From contig NZ_CP032759.1 in assembly GCF_003671935.1 (NCBI RefSeq), positions 372,001 to 436,000 of the forward strand: a DNA stretch of 64,000 bases, read 5' to 3'. The translations under genes were made by a program, and so were the position numbers. Source of the DNA: Buchnera aphidicola (Rhopalosiphum maidis). GTDB taxonomy: Bacteria > Pseudomonadota > Gammaproteobacteria > Enterobacterales > Enterobacteriaceae. A model generated the notes under the pieces. It had not been told where the DNA came from and made no database searches. It saw only the letters and a program-made list of their open reading frames with translations. Below, piece by piece: positions 30,213 through 40,452 of the stretch (positions are counted from its first letter, which is position 1; the number at the start of each line of letters is the position of its first letter).

Positions 30213-30995
30213 TTATAGTTGAGATAATTTTTGTAGCATTTGATCTGAAGTATTTATGGATTTACTATTAATTTCATATGCACGCTGTGTTTGAATCATA
30301 TTTACCAGTTCTTCAGCAACATTAACGTTTGAAGTTTCAACATATCCTTGATACAGTAAACCTGTACCGTTTAATCCAGGTGTGGTATCTATAGGACTTC
30401 CAGATGCTTGTGTTTCTTGATATAAATTCTCTCCTAAACTCTCTAATCCAGAATGATTAACAAAATTAATTAAATTCAATTGACCAATAGAAATTGGTTG
30501 AGTTTGTCCTTGTATTGTTACGCTGACAATACCATCTCTTCCTATATTCATGTTTATTGAGTTAGGTGGAATATTAATTTCAGGAACAATAGGAAAACCA
30601 CTATTAGTTACTAATTGACCATTTTGATCTAGTTGAAAAGAACCATCTCTAGTATATGCTACGTTACCATCTGGTAGTTGTACTTGAAAAAAACCAGGTC
30701 CATTAATAGCTACATCTTTTGAAGAATCAGTTTTAGAAAGATTCCCTTGACTATAAATTTTTTCGGTGGCTACTGGTCTGACTCCTGTACCTAATTGTAA
30801 TCCGGATGGTAAGGTAGTATCAATCGATGAATTTGCCCCTGCTTGTCGTATTGTTTGATACATTAAATCTTCAAATACTGCTCTAGAACGTTTAAATCCA
30901 TTTGTACTTACATTAGCTAAATTATTGGAAATCACGTTCATGTTTATTTGTTGAGCATCCAGACCTGTTTTAGAAATCCATAAAGAAGGAATCAT
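30213..30995 (-). CDS. flgG: Flagellar distal rod protein FlgG
   Basis: Forms the distal rod of the flagellar axle. It is the best conserved axial protein here: [42 protein letters not shown] N-terminus and the C-terminal [13 protein letters not shown] heptads are intact. Length is 260 residues, the same as E. coli. The strong conservation argues that the rod is assembled and used. Confidence 0.97.
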   Translation of the reverse strand: MIPSLWISKTGLDAQQINMNVISNNLANVSTNGFKRSRAVFEDLMYQTIRQAGANSSIDTTLPSGLQLGTGVRPVATEKIYSQGNLSKTDSSKDVAINGPGFFQVQLPDGNVAYTRDGSFQLDQNGQLVTNSGFPIVPEINIPPNSINMNIGRDGIVSVTIQGQTQPISIGQLNLINFVNHSGLESLGENLYQETQASGSPIDTTPGLNGTGLLYQGYVETSNVNVAEELVNMIQTQRAYEINSKSINTSDQMLQKLSQL

Positions 30996-31012
30996 TTTTT
31001 TATCCTTTTAAC

Positions 31013-31762
31013 TTAATTGTTAATATTAAATAATTGATTGGCATATTCTGTATTTTGGTCACATATAGATATAATTTTCATGTTCATTTCAAATTGTCTA
31101 GCATTTGAAATCATATCAATCATGTTTTTTGTTGGATTCACATTACTTGCTTCTAACATTTCTGTTTGTATACGTACACTACTATCATGAAGAATATTGT
31201 TATATTTGTTTAAATTATCTTTTTTAAGATAAAATAAACCATTTTCTTTTTGTATCAGATTATTATTTGGCAATCGTACTAATTTCAATGATCCTATTGT
31301 TGATTCTATAATACTATCTTTAGTTTTATTAATTTTTTTAATTATACCATTTGATGAAATTTTTAAATTTACATTATTTGGTATTTTTATGTTTCCATGA
31401 TTTCCTATTACTTCATGATTTTGAACAGTAAGCTTTCCTTCTTGATTTATTTGTATATGACCATTTTTTGTATATGCTTCTTGACCATTTATATCTTTTA
31501 TTGCTAGCCAACCGTTATCTTTAATAACTAAATCTAGTTTTCTTTGAGTATGAATTAAAACTCCTGGATAGAAATTATAATATTCCCTTACATCTTGATC
31601 ATATGTTTTATATAGATTTCGAACGTTTTTATCTTTTATAAAAAAATTAAATGATTCTTTAAAACCAACTGTAGATATATTTGCTAAGTTGTTAGCAATT
31701 ACTGCTTGTTTATCTAACAATTTAATAGCAGCATTCATAGATTCATATATTGCTTTTTCCAT
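31013..31762 (-). CDS. flgF: Flagellar proximal rod protein FlgF
   Basis: Rod protein of the flg family with the usual [15 protein letters not shown]-terminal motif and C-terminal [22 protein letters not shown] start at ATG 31762 ([10 protein letters not shown]), which has GGG upstream and gives 249 residues (E. coli 251); an in-frame TTG at 31774 gives four extra residues that homologues lack. The middle is much diverged and Asn/Lys-rich compared with FlgG. It lies between flgE and flgG with short gaps. Confidence 0.93.
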   Translation of the reverse strand: MEKAIYESMNAAIKLLDKQAVIANNLANISTVGFKESFNFFIKDKNVRNLYKTYDQDVREYYNFYPGVLIHTQRKLDLVIKDNGWLAIKDINGQEAYTKNGHIQINQEGKLTVQNHEVIGNHGNIKIPNNVNLKISSNGIIKKINKTKDSIIESTIGSLKLVRLPNNNLIQKENGLFYLKKDNLNKYNNILHDSSVRIQTEMLEASNVNPTKNMIDMISNARQFEMNMKIISICDQNTEYANQLFNINN

Positions 31763-31787
31763 TTGATAACCCAATTTAGTTACAAAG

Positions 31788-33017
31788 TTATTTTAAATTA
31801 ACTAACGTATTAATTATTTTATCTTCTGTTTTAAAAGCTTGAGCACTAGATTGATAATTACGTTGTGCAACAATCATGTTAATTAATTCTTTATTTAAAT
31901 CAACATTGGATGATTCTAAAGATTTTGTATACAATATACCAAAACCTTGGTCTCCAGCAGCTCCTATTTTTTCCTTTCCAGCTTCATTTGTTGCTGACCA
32001 AATACTACCACTTTCAGGTTTTAATTTTTCTGGATTAATAAATTTAGCTAAAAATATTTGTCCTATTTTTTGTTCTTGTGCGTTTGTATATTGTCCAATA
32101 ATTTCACCATTATTTAAAATGTCAAAATGTTTTAAAGAACCTTCTGAATATCCATTTTGAGACAATTCTATTGAAGGAACATCAGTTTCTGATGTTTTAA
32201 GAGTACATTCTAAATTTAAAGTAATTTCATCTAAAATAATATTTTTAGAATTTTTTGATGTAATTTGTAAAGAAGAATTAGAAATTAAATTGCCTTCAGA
32301 ATCAAATTTTAAAATAAAATCATTGTTAATGATTTCATCAACTGGAGCTTTTTCATCATTTAATTTTATGTTTAGTTTCCATTGATTCTCGTCAATTTTA
32401 TTAAAGGAAATATTGACTTTTTGAGGATTTGCATTTTGATCATAAACAGTAATACTGTGTATTTCTGAGTTATAAATATCATCATTTATTCCAGTTATAC
32501 TGTTTGTAGAATTAAGATCGCTTATTAAATTGGCTTTTAACTTGATTTGATTTGTTGGTTTTGCTCTTAATACATTCGATTTTCTTAAATTAATAGGTTC
32601 TAGATTAGCTACATTGTTTAAATCATTTTTTAAATCAAGTTGATTTTGACCAGTTAAGTACATTCCTTGTCCATTAACAATATTTTTGTTTTTATCAAGT
32701 AAAAAATGACCGTTTCTTGTATAATGTACATAACCTTTAGAATCTAAAACTCGAAAAAAACCATCTCGTACAATTCCTAAATCTAAATCTCGATCTGTTT
32801 GAACTAATACTCCATCACTAAAATTTTGAACTAAATTGGAAATTCCAACACCAGATTTTGTAACTTGATTAGAATAAAATGAATGAGAAACTATATCAAA
32901 AAATGAAGGAGTACTGGATTTAAATCCGATAGTAGAAGCGTTTGCTATATTATTCGAGACAATATCTATATAATCATTATTAATCATTAATCCATTGATA
33001 GCTTCTATAATTGACAT
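31788..33017 (-). CDS. flgE: Flagellar hook protein FlgE
   Basis: Builds the hook, a curved tube outside the cell. The N-terminal [17 protein letters not shown] and C-terminal [28 protein letters not shown] are conserved; they form the inner tube. Length is 409 residues (E. coli 402). The exposed middle is diverged. A hook without filament is consistent with the loss of flgL. Confidence 0.96.
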   Translation of the reverse strand: MSIIEAINGLMINNDYIDIVSNNIANASTIGFKSSTPSFFDIVSHSFYSNQVTKSGVGISNLVQNFSDGVLVQTDRDLDLGIVRDGFFRVLDSKGYVHYTRNGHFLLDKNKNIVNGQGMYLTGQNQLDLKNDLNNVANLEPINLRKSNVLRAKPTNQIKLKANLISDLNSTNSITGINDDIYNSEIHSITVYDQNANPQKVNISFNKIDENQWKLNIKLNDEKAPVDEIINNDFILKFDSEGNLISNSSLQITSKNSKNIILDEITLNLECTLKTSETDVPSIELSQNGYSEGSLKHFDILNNGEIIGQYTNAQEQKIGQIFLAKFINPEKLKPESGSIWSATNEAGKEKIGAAGDQGFGILYTKSLESSNVDLNKELINMIVAQRNYQSSAQAFKTEDKIINTLVNLK

Positions 33018-33072
33018 ATAATTTTTTCCTTAATAATTTTTCATATAAAAATTTTGTCAAATTAAATTATCT

Positions 33073-33753
33073 TTATTTAAGAATTTTACGAATTTTTGAT
33101 AAAGTTATAGTTCCCATTACTCCTAAATCAATAATTGGATCGCTTGAAGAAGAAGTAATAATACTGTTTACTAAAGCTTCACTTAAAATTTGTACAGGAA
33201 CTTCCCTGTTGTTATTTTTAGCTGTAACAACAACATTATATTTTTCAGTCTTCATATCTTTTTTGTCTAAATTTTTACCATCCCATATGAAACCATATAT
33301 ACCGGATTTTAAATTTTTTGTTTCTTTAACGTGTATAATTTTTCCAGTATTATCAGTTATTTTTATATTTACTATGTTTGCATCACTAATTAATTCTATC
33401 CCGAACTTAGTTTCAACACCTTTAGTATGTACAATTTGAGAACTTGGTATCATTACATGATGTCCAATTAATGAAGATACCTGTATGTTTTGACTTTGAT
33501 TAATTTTATTAGAAAATTTTCCAACAGTATTGTTTAATTTTTCAATTCCTGTAGCTGTATTAATTTGAGCTAGTTGTGATGTTAACTCAGTGTTTTTGAT
33601 AGGATCTGTAGGATCTTGATTTTTAATTTGTGCCATTAATAGACTTAAAAAATTTTTTTGTAAATCTAGTGCATTAGAATCATTTTTTAAGTTATTACTA
33701 TTATTTGCAATAATGTTGTTATTTATAGAAGAATTAATATTAACAGTGCTCAT
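33073..33753 (-). CDS. flgD: Flagellar hook-capping protein FlgD
   Basis: Scaffold at the hook tip that assembles FlgE. It has the N-terminal FLSLLMAQIKNQDPTDPIKNTELTSQLAQI motif region and a C-terminal FlgD Ig/TUDOR-like domain. I start at ATG 33753 (MSTVNINSS), just after AAGGAAG; a TTG at 33774 is unlikely and would overlap flgC. Length is 226 residues (E. coli 231). Confidence 0.95.
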   Translation of the reverse strand: MSTVNINSSINNNIIANNSNNLKNDSNALDLQKNFLSLLMAQIKNQDPTDPIKNTELTSQLAQINTATGIEKLNNTVGKFSNKINQSQNIQVSSLIGHHVMIPSSQIVHTKGVETKFGIELISDANIVNIKITDNTGKIIHVKETKNLKSGIYGFIWDGKNLDKKDMKTEKYNVVVTAKNNNREVPVQILSEALVNSIITSSSSDPIIDLGVMGTITLSKIRKILK

Positions 33754-33763
33754 TTCTTCTTCC

Positions 33764-34174
33764 TTATTCTCCAATTGATAATGTTTTCATTATCATAGAC
33801 TTTGCAGTTTTTACTACTTCTATATTGGCTTGATAATTTCTCGAAGCTGAAATATGATTTATTGTTTCTGTAACTGGATTAACATTAGTTTTTAAAACAT
33901 ATCCTTTCTTATTAGATAAAGGATTACTTGGATCGTATATTAATTGCATTGGATTAGGATCATTTATTATAGAAAAAACTTTTACTCCGCCGATTAAAGA
34001 ATTTTTTAATGGATCTAATTTAAAAATAACTTTTTTTGCAGTATATGGATAAAATTTTCCATCTTTACATATGATGCTTTCTGAGTTAGCCAAATTACTA
34101 GCAATAACATTTATTTTTTCTGATTGAGCTGTCATAGCTGAACCAGCAATATTAAGTATATTTAATAAAGACAT
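33764..34174 (-). CDS. flgC: Flagellar proximal rod protein FlgC
   Basis: Rod component with the family N-terminal motif (INVIASNLANSES) and C-terminal SASRNYQANIEVVKTAKSMIMKTL heptads. Length is 136 residues (E. coli 134). It sits 7 bases downstream of flgB and 10 bases upstream of flgD, a tight operon. Confidence 0.95.
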   Translation of the reverse strand: MSLLNILNIAGSAMTAQSEKINVIASNLANSESIICKDGKFYPYTAKKVIFKLDPLKNSLIGGVKVFSIINDPNPMQLIYDPSNPLSNKKGYVLKTNVNPVTETINHISASRNYQANIEVVKTAKSMIMKTLSIGE

Positions 34175-34181
34175 AATTTTT

Positions 34182-34583
34182 TTATCCCTTTAATACATGC
34201 ATTATATTTTTAATTTCATTTTTTATGAAAACTAAATTTTCTTCATATTTCAAAGTATTTTTTATAAATTCTATTCTTTCTCGATTCATATCTACTGTAT
34301 TTCCATTTGATTTAATTTCTTTTTTTACTATAGGTTTAACTTCGAACATAAAAAAATCGTTTTTTTTTGGATTTAGATGATATAAGGAAGTTTTTTTTAA
34401 AGGAATAGCTGAATTATTTTTTTTTATTATTTTTTCAATTTCATCTTTGAAACTGATATCCATTGCTTTATAGTTTGGTGTATCTGCATTCGCTATATTT
34501 GACGATAAAATTTCTTCTCTTTTAGAGTAAAAATTTAGTATTTTTTGATTAAAATCAAACATTTTATTTATTTTATTAAACAT
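34182..34583 (-). CDS. flgB: Flagellar proximal rod protein FlgB
   Basis: First gene of the flg operon, a rod protein. The N-terminal [24 protein letters not shown] motif is typical; the C-terminal part ([21 protein letters not shown]) is recognisable. Length is 133 residues (E. coli 138). The 282-base region to the divergent flgA should hold promoters; I could not identify an FlhDC-type site. Confidence 0.94.
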   Translation of the reverse strand: MFNKINKMFDFNQKILNFYSKREEILSSNIANADTPNYKAMDISFKDEIEKIIKKNNSAIPLKKTSLYHLNPKKNDFFMFEVKPIVKKEIKSNGNTVDMNRERIEFIKNTLKYEENLVFIKNEIKNIMHVLKG

Positions 34584-34865
34584 TTTTTATTCCTAGTATT
34601 TTTTATTGAAAATAAAGTTTTATTTTTTTAATAAAGAAACGTTTTAACGTTAAATTATGTAATGTAATATGAAATAAAGTTTTAGATGATTAAAATATAA
34701 TTGTATTATAGATTTTTAAGAAATTTACTTTGTCCAATAAATTTATATTATACCTTTATTAGATATTTTGTATCAAGCAAAGAACCTTAAAAAATATAAT
34801 ATACTTATTAAACAACATTGATAGGTTTAATATTAATTTATATTGCTCAATAATTAAGGAAAAAA

Positions 34866-35534
34866 ATGAAACTAATAAAAATATTTTTTTGTTTATTCAT
34901 CTTTTTTTTATTTTCTAAGTCTTTTAAAGCTAATGCGTATAGTTTAAGTGATCAATTAAATAATTTTTTTAAAAAAGAATATGCTCTTAAAACAAAGAAT
35001 ATAAAAACAATAATACATACTCCATTAAAAAAAAAATTTTTTTGTAAAAAACCTATTTTTTCATTGGTGAATAATATTCATGATTTTGGAATACTTGATA
35101 TTCTCTTAACTTGTGGAGATCAACATCATTATTTACAAGTTGAATTACAAGCGGAAGGGGAATATGTTATAGCCAAGAAAAAAATACCTAGGGGGACAAA
35201 AATCAGAGAAGAAGACTTAGAAAAAATAGTAGGACGATTAGATACACTACCTCGTAGTACATATTTTAATAAAAAAGATGTTATTAATAGAGTTAATTTA
35301 CGCGATATTTTTCCCTTTCAACCTATTACTTCTTTTATGACTCGTCCTTTTTGGTTGGTTAAAACTAATCAACAAGTTACTGTAAAAATGAAGGGAATTG
35401 ATTTTGAAGTTGTTTTTGTAGGTAAATCTTTAAGCAATGGTGCTAAAAAACAGAAGATACGTGTACAAATAAAAAATGGTAAGGTTTTAACTGGAATAAT
35501 TAATGAAAATGGTGAAGTCATAGTTTTTTTATAA
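34866..35534 (+). CDS. flgA: Flagella P-ring chaperone FlgA
   Basis: Periplasmic SAF-domain protein assisting FlgI P-ring assembly. A signal peptide of about 24 residues ends KANA. The C-terminal SAF region contains KKIPRGTKIREEDLE and the usual VKMKGIDFEVVFVGKSLSNGAKKQKIRV. Length is 222 residues (E. coli 219). AAGGA precedes the ATG. It is divergent from flgB and heads a short operon with flgN. Confidence 0.94.
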   Translation: MKLIKIFFCLFIFFLFSKSFKANAYSLSDQLNNFFKKEYALKTKNIKTIIHTPLKKKFFCKKPIFSLVNNIHDFGILDILLTCGDQHHYLQVELQAEGEYVIAKKKIPRGTKIREEDLEKIVGRLDTLPRSTYFNKKDVINRVNLRDIFPFQPITSFMTRPFWLVKTNQQVTVKMKGIDFEVVFVGKSLSNGAKKQKIRVQIKNGKVLTGIINENGEVIVFL

Positions 35535-35590
35535 AAATGAAATAAAAAATTCTATGTAAAGTGTAATTTAAAAATGAGTATTCCAAAAAA

Positions 35591-36001
35591 ATGAAAAAAT
35601 TATTAAATATACTTAAAGAGATGAAAGAAAATATTATTTTCTTAGAAGACCTAATGAACCAAGAATATGATAATTTATTAAAATCTAAAACTAACATAAA
35701 AAAAATAGAATTAATTATAGAAAAAAAAGAGTTTTTTTTAAAAAAAATTTCGTTTTTAAAACAACAAAAATCAGTTATAGAAAATCAATATAATATTTTT
35801 CCACCTTACTTGCCATTCGATGAATTGCATCTATGTTGGAATGAAATTGTTTCTAAATGTTCTTTACTCAAGAAAAAAAATATACAAAATAAAATTGTTT
35901 TAAATCAAAAATTTTATTTAAATCAAAGATTTTTAAATATTTTTCAAAAAAATGAATTAAATAAAAATAATATTACATATGATTTTGATGGTAATTTATA
36001 A
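35591..36001 (+). CDS. flgN: Flagellar export chaperone FlgN
   Basis: Small, Lys-rich, predicted helical protein of 136 residues in the flgN position (E. coli flgA-flgM-flgN). FlgN chaperones FlgK and FlgL to the export gate. Sequence similarity is weak, so the call rests mainly on size, helical character and place. flgM, the anti-sigma-28 factor, is missing between flgA and flgN; only 56 bases remain. Retaining FlgN fits with retained FlgK. Confidence 0.75.
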   Translation: MKKLLNILKEMKENIIFLEDLMNQEYDNLLKSKTNIKKIELIIEKKEFFLKKISFLKQQKSVIENQYNIFPPYLPFDELHLCWNEIVSKCSLLKKKNIQNKIVLNQKFYLNQRFLNIFQKNELNKNNITYDFDGNL

Positions 36002-36018
36002 AAATCAAAAATTTATTT

Positions 36019-37068
36019 TTAAGATTCAATAGACCAATCTAATTTTTTTCCAGCTAAAAAAGGAATAATAACATTATTTCCAATATTGATTTTTTTTAAA
36101 ATTTTATGAGGTTTTTTTACAAGTGTAATTGTTTCTTTATTAATTGGCATATTATAAAAGTTAGGTCCGTTTTCAGAGCAAAAAGATTGAAAATATTTTA
36201 ATGCGTTTATTTCTTCAAAAATGCTAACATAACATAACAAAGAAGATGGAGCATTAAATATACCTGCACAACCAAAATTGTTGATTTTATTTTGATGAAA
36301 ATGTGGAGCGCTATCACTGCCTAAAAAAAAATGTTTACTACCACTTGATATTGCATTTCTTAAAGCTATTTGATGTTTTTTTCTTTTTAAAAGAGGTAAA
36401 CAATAAAGATATGGTTGAATTCCATTACTGAACATATTATTTCGGTTTAACATCAAGTGATGTGGTGTAATAGTACCAGCTAAATATGAAGAATTAGATT
36501 CCTTAATATACGATATAGCTTCTTCTGTTGTAACATGTTCTAGTATTATTTTTAATTCTGGAAAATGCTTACGTAACGGTATTAATGTATTTTCAATAAA
36601 TTTTGCTTCTCTATCATATATATCAATATTTGGATCAGTTTCTTCTCCATGAATGAGCAATGGCATTTTAATGTTTTCCATAATCTTCAATAGATGATAA
36701 ATTTCTTTAATATGTTTTATACCGTTTTTTGAATTAGTTGTGGAACATTTGGGATATAATTTTGCTCCTACAAATATTTTTTTAGCAAAACCTTGTTTTA
36801 ATTCTTCAGGAGATGTTTTCTTTGTCAAATAACATATCATTAATGGTTTGAACGTAGTATTTGGTTTCATAGAATTTAGAATTCTACGACGATAAGACAT
36901 TGATTTTAAACAATTTGTAATAGGTTGATCCAGATTAGGCATAATTATTGCACGTTTATAAAATTTTCCAGTGTATTGAGAAATTTTTTTTAAAATCTCA
37001 TTGTCTCTTAAATGTACATGCCAATCATCAGGTTTTATAATTGTTATTTTTTTTAACAGTTTAGACAT
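36019..37068 (-). CDS. pyrC: Dihydroorotase
   Basis: Zinc amidohydrolase closing carbamoyl-aspartate to dihydroorotate, third step of pyrimidine synthesis. Metal ligands DDWHVHLRDN, the carbamylated Lys in FVGAKLYP, the His in LLIHGE and LEHVTT, and the Asp of GSDSAPH are intact. Length is 349 residues (E. coli 348). It converges with flgN with an 18-base gap and is divergent from murJ. Confidence 0.97.
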   Translation of the reverse strand: MSKLLKKITIIKPDDWHVHLRDNEILKKISQYTGKFYKRAIIMPNLDQPITNCLKSMSYRRRILNSMKPNTTFKPLMICYLTKKTSPEELKQGFAKKIFVGAKLYPKCSTTNSKNGIKHIKEIYHLLKIMENIKMPLLIHGEETDPNIDIYDREAKFIENTLIPLRKHFPELKIILEHVTTEEAISYIKESNSSYLAGTITPHHLMLNRNNMFSNGIQPYLYCLPLLKRKKHQIALRNAISSGSKHFFLGSDSAPHFHQNKINNFGCAGIFNAPSSLLCYVSIFEEINALKYFQSFCSENGPNFYNMPINKETITLVKKPHKILKKINIGNNVIIPFLAGKKLDWSIES

Positions 37069-37191
37069 TTTAGTTTTGATGAATATTAAGAAATAATTTT
37101 ATATTAACATTTTTTTATTAAAAATACTTTGCAGATACAAACATATTTATTCTTTAAAAAAATTAATTTTGAATCATAATTATAATATTTT

Positions 37192-37209
37192 AACCTCATA
37201 GGTTAGGTT
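37192..37209 (+). promoter_or_regulatory. Short inverted repeat overlapping the murJ ribosome binding site
   Basis: AACCT (37192-37196) can pair with AGGTT at 37200-37204 or with the second AGGTT at 37205-37209, which carries the likely Shine-Dalgarno AGG 10 bases before the murJ ATG. The two pairings are exclusive and would expose or hide the site. The stems are only five base pairs, so this is tentative. Confidence 0.25.
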
Positions 37210-37217
37210 AATTTCAA

Positions 37218-38762
37218 ATGAATATTCTAAAATGTTTAGTGTCAGTAAGTGTAATGACATTAATATCACGTGTATTGGGGTTTCTTCGTGATCTTTTAAT
37301 TGCTCATATATTTGGTGCTTCTATATTTACTGATGCGTTTTTTATAGCTTTTAAAATTCCTAATCTATTGCGTCAAATTTTTGCTGAAGGAGCATTTTCT
37401 AAATCTTTTATCCCTATTTTAATAAATTACAAATCCAGAAAAGATAAAGAATATATACAAGAATTTATTAGGTCTACATCTGGTTTAATGATATTAATTT
37501 TAACTATTATTGTAATTTTAGGAATCATTTTTTCTAATTATCTTATTATTGTTAATGCTCCGGGATTTTCCAAATCACCTGATAAATTACAATTAGCTTG
37601 TACTTTATTAAAAATAATGTTTCCTTATATTTTATTTATTTCTTTATCTTCATTATGTTCATCTATTTTAAATAGTTGTAATGATTTTTTTATTCCTTCT
37701 TTTTCTCCTATTATTTTAAATATTACTATTATAGTTTTTTCATTTTTTTTTAATAATTATTTTGAACCTTCTATTATTTCCTTGGCATGGTCTGTAATTA
37801 TAGGTGGATTTTTTCAGCTATTTTATCAATTTCCATTTTTGTACAAAATAAATATGTTGGTTTTTCCTAATATTAATTTTAAAAATATTGGTCTTTTAAA
37901 AGTTTTAAGAAAAATGGGACCTTCTATTTTAGGTTCTGGTGCTAATCAAATTTCTTTAATCTTTAATACTATTTTTATTTCTTTATTAAACCCTGGTTCA
38001 ATATCTTGGATGTATTATGCTGATCGACTAATTGAATTTCCAATAGGTATTATAGGAGTATCCTTAAGTACCATCTTATTTACGTCTTTTTCTAGTACTT
38101 ATTCGAATAATACTAAATCAGAATATAAAAAATTGCTTAATTGGGCGATTCGTTTTAGTTTGATTTTATCTTTACCTATTTCTGTTATATTATTTATGTG
38201 TTCAAAACCATTAGTTATCATTTTATTTCAATACGGGAAATTTACAAATTTTGATGTTTTAATGACGCAAAAAGTACTAGAATTATATTCTTTTGGTTTA
38301 GTTTCTTTTATTTTAGTTAAGATTTTAGTTTCAGCTTTTTATGCTTATCAAGAAGTAAATATTCCAATGCGAATTTCAATTTTAACATTATTTTTAACAC
38401 AATTAATGAATCCATTTTTTATTTTTTATTTTCAGCATTCAGGTCTTGCTTTGTCTTGTAGTATAGCTAGTTGGATAAATTTTATCTTACTTTATTGGAA
38501 AATGTACCAAAAAAAAATAGTTAATTTTAAATTAAACAATTTTATTTTTATTTTTCGTCTATTAATTGCAATATCAGTAATGATATTTTGTCTAATTGTT
38601 ATGTTATATTTTATTCCTTCTTGGAAGATTGGTTCATTTTTTGATAAGATAATACGTTTATTTACTATTTTATTGGTTTCTGTAATAGTATATTTAATTA
38701 CTTTATATTTTTTAGGGATACGAGTATTAAATTATTCTAGTCAATTATTTCAAAAAAAATAA
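37218..38762 (+). CDS. murJ: Lipid II flippase MurJ (MviN)
   Basis: MOP-family inner-membrane protein that flips lipid II to the periplasm for peptidoglycan synthesis. About 14 hydrophobic segments; the N-terminal [19 protein letters not shown] and [23 protein letters not shown]-type region ([20 protein letters not shown]) is highly conserved and includes functional Arg residues. Length is 514 residues (E. coli 511). Downstream comes ompA. Confidence 0.96.
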   Translation: [514 protein letters not shown]

Positions 38763-38917
38763 TTTTATACTAAAAAATTAATTTAAATATGTTATTTTAA
38801 TACTAATATAATATTTATAATATAATTCGATATTATATATTTTTTCTATCAAAGATATAAAATATTCTATATATTTCTTATTATTTTCAATTTATTTAAT
38901 TAAAAACGGAGTTTCAA

Positions 38918-39949
38918 ATGAAAAAAAAAGTTCTTACTACTATTTTTTTGTTAGTAAGTTTAGTTACGGGTATTCGAGCCAAAGAAAACAATGGCTGGTA
39001 TTTGGGTACTAGAATGGGTTGGTCTAATTTTAATATTTTAGAATATAAAAATGAAAACACAACAGAAAAAAACATAAAAGATAAATCAGGAGCACCGCTT
39101 TTTGGACTATTTTTAGGTTATGAATTTAATCCGTATTTTTCTTTTGAAATAGAAAATGATACAACAGGGTTTTCTCCTCATTTAATCTTTCAAAAAAATC
39201 AAAAAAATACACAACCTAATAGCATTCAACTTGCTACAAAAATATCATATCCTATAACAGACGATTTTAATATTTATACCCGATTAGGTGGAATGATGTT
39301 TTGGGATAATTTGTCTTCTAAACAAGAATTAAAAAATATTTTTACTAAAGAGAGTAAATTATTCCCTAATTTATCTTTAGGTGCTGAATATGTATTCAAT
39401 GAAAGATTCATCACTAGATTTGATTATACTTGGAAAAATAATGTCGAAAAAATCATGAATTTATCTATGAAACCTACTTTAGGAGATTTTGTTCTTTCTT
39501 TTGGATGGAAATTTGGAAAATCTAGTATAAATGACATTTTTTCTTCATATATTCCTGAATCATCAAATCAACAATATGTTGCCCTCAACGAAAATATTAA
39601 TTTTCCCTTTAATAGTACAGAATTAAAACCTATATCTAATGAAAAATTACAAAAATTACAAAAAGAAATAAAAAATATTAAATCAAAAAATATTTTTATT
39701 ATGTTATCTGGTCATGCTGATAAAATAGGAAATAAAAAATACAATCAAAAATTATCTGAAGATCGTGCATACAGCATTAAAAATTATTTTACTTCACACG
39801 GTATTTCTCAAGATAAAATAACTGTTCAAGGGATGGGAAATGAATTTCCTCTAACTAATCAGATATGTAAAGACATATCCAGTAGACCTTTGTTAATCAG
39901 CTGTCTGGCTCCTGATCGTCGTGTGGAAATTGAAGTTTTGTCTGATTAA
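38918..39949 (+). CDS. ompA: Outer membrane protein A
   Basis: N-terminal eight-stranded outer-membrane barrel and C-terminal periplasmic peptidoglycan-binding domain. The signal peptide ends IRAKE with probable cleavage after about residue 21. The barrel starts [13 protein letters not shown]. The C-terminal domain keeps the peptidoglycan Asp and Arg ([16 protein letters not shown]), the paired Cys, and ends [15 protein letters not shown]. Length is 343 residues (E. coli 346). Surface loops are Lys/Asn-rich. GGAG precedes the ATG. Confidence 0.96.
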   Translation: MKKKVLTTIFLLVSLVTGIRAKENNGWYLGTRMGWSNFNILEYKNENTTEKNIKDKSGAPLFGLFLGYEFNPYFSFEIENDTTGFSPHLIFQKNQKNTQPNSIQLATKISYPITDDFNIYTRLGGMMFWDNLSSKQELKNIFTKESKLFPNLSLGAEYVFNERFITRFDYTWKNNVEKIMNLSMKPTLGDFVLSFGWKFGKSSINDIFSSYIPESSNQQYVALNENINFPFNSTELKPISNEKLQKLQKEIKNIKSKNIFIMLSGHADKIGNKKYNQKLSEDRAYSIKNYFTSHGISQDKITVQGMGNEFPLTNQICKDISSRPLLISCLAPDRRVEIEVLSD

Positions 39950-40015
39950 TAAAATATATTTAAGTATAAAAATATTTTAAAGAGATATTCTTTTATTTTA
40001 CTTTTTTATTTTTTT

Positions 40016-40100
40016 CGGAGAGAGAGAGATTCGAACTCTCGGATGATTTCTCATCGGCGGTTTTCAAGACCGCTGCCTTAAACCACTCGGCCACCTCTCC
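40016..40100 (-). tRNA. serT: tRNA-Ser (anticodon UGA)
   Basis: Minus-strand cloverleaf: acceptor GGAGAGG with TCTCTCC, anticodon stem around loop CTTGAAA (anticodon UGA), a long variable arm typical of serine tRNAs, T arm GAGAG-TTCGAAT-CTCTC, discriminator G. CCA is not encoded; the next bases are A-rich. Confidence 0.96.
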
Positions 40101-40258
40101 AGGTAAAAGATATTAAAAATATGTAAAATATTTTATAATACTAAAACATTATATTAGTTAATGTAAAGACATTTTTTTATTTTTTAATTTTAAATGTTTT
40201 ATTAATAAAATTTTGTTTGTAATTTTGTTTTTTTTTTTCTATAATATATTTAAATAAA

Positions 40259-40329
40259 GGCGTGTTGACAGATTGGCTATGTAGCGGATTGCAAATCCGT
40301 ATAACCCGGTTCGATTCCGGGATACGCCT
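40259..40329 (+). tRNA. cysT: tRNA-Cys (anticodon GCA)
   Basis: Acceptor GGCGTGT with ATACGCC, anticodon loop TTGCAAA (GCA), T arm CCCGG-TTCGATT-CCGGG, discriminator U as required for cysteine tRNA. CCA is not encoded. It is followed by tRNA-Leu as in the E. coli glyW-cysT-leuZ group; glyW is not here. Confidence 0.96.
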
Positions 40330-40351
40330 ATAAAAATTCGTTTTCAATAAA

Positions 40352-40436
40352 GCCCGGATGGTGAAATTGGTAGACACAAGGGACTTAAAATCCCTCGGCT
40401 TTTAAAGCTTTGCGGGTTCAAGTCCCGCTCCGGGTA
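40352..40436 (+). tRNA. leuZ: tRNA-Leu (anticodon UAA)
   Basis: Acceptor GCCCGGA with TCCGGGT, D arm with GGTAGACACAAG, anticodon loop CTTAAAA (UAA), long variable arm, T arm GCGGG-TTCAAGT-CCCGC, discriminator A. Nearly identical to E. coli leuZ. CCA is not encoded. It decodes UUA, the commonest Leu codon in such AT-rich genes. Confidence 0.96.
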
Positions 40437-40452
40437 TAAAAAATCATATTTT

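Noticed and set aside
40177..40377. 66-residue frame across the tRNA-Cys gene
   Set aside because: It overlaps tRNA-Cys and the start of tRNA-Leu on the opposite strand, and its sequence is explained by the tRNA.
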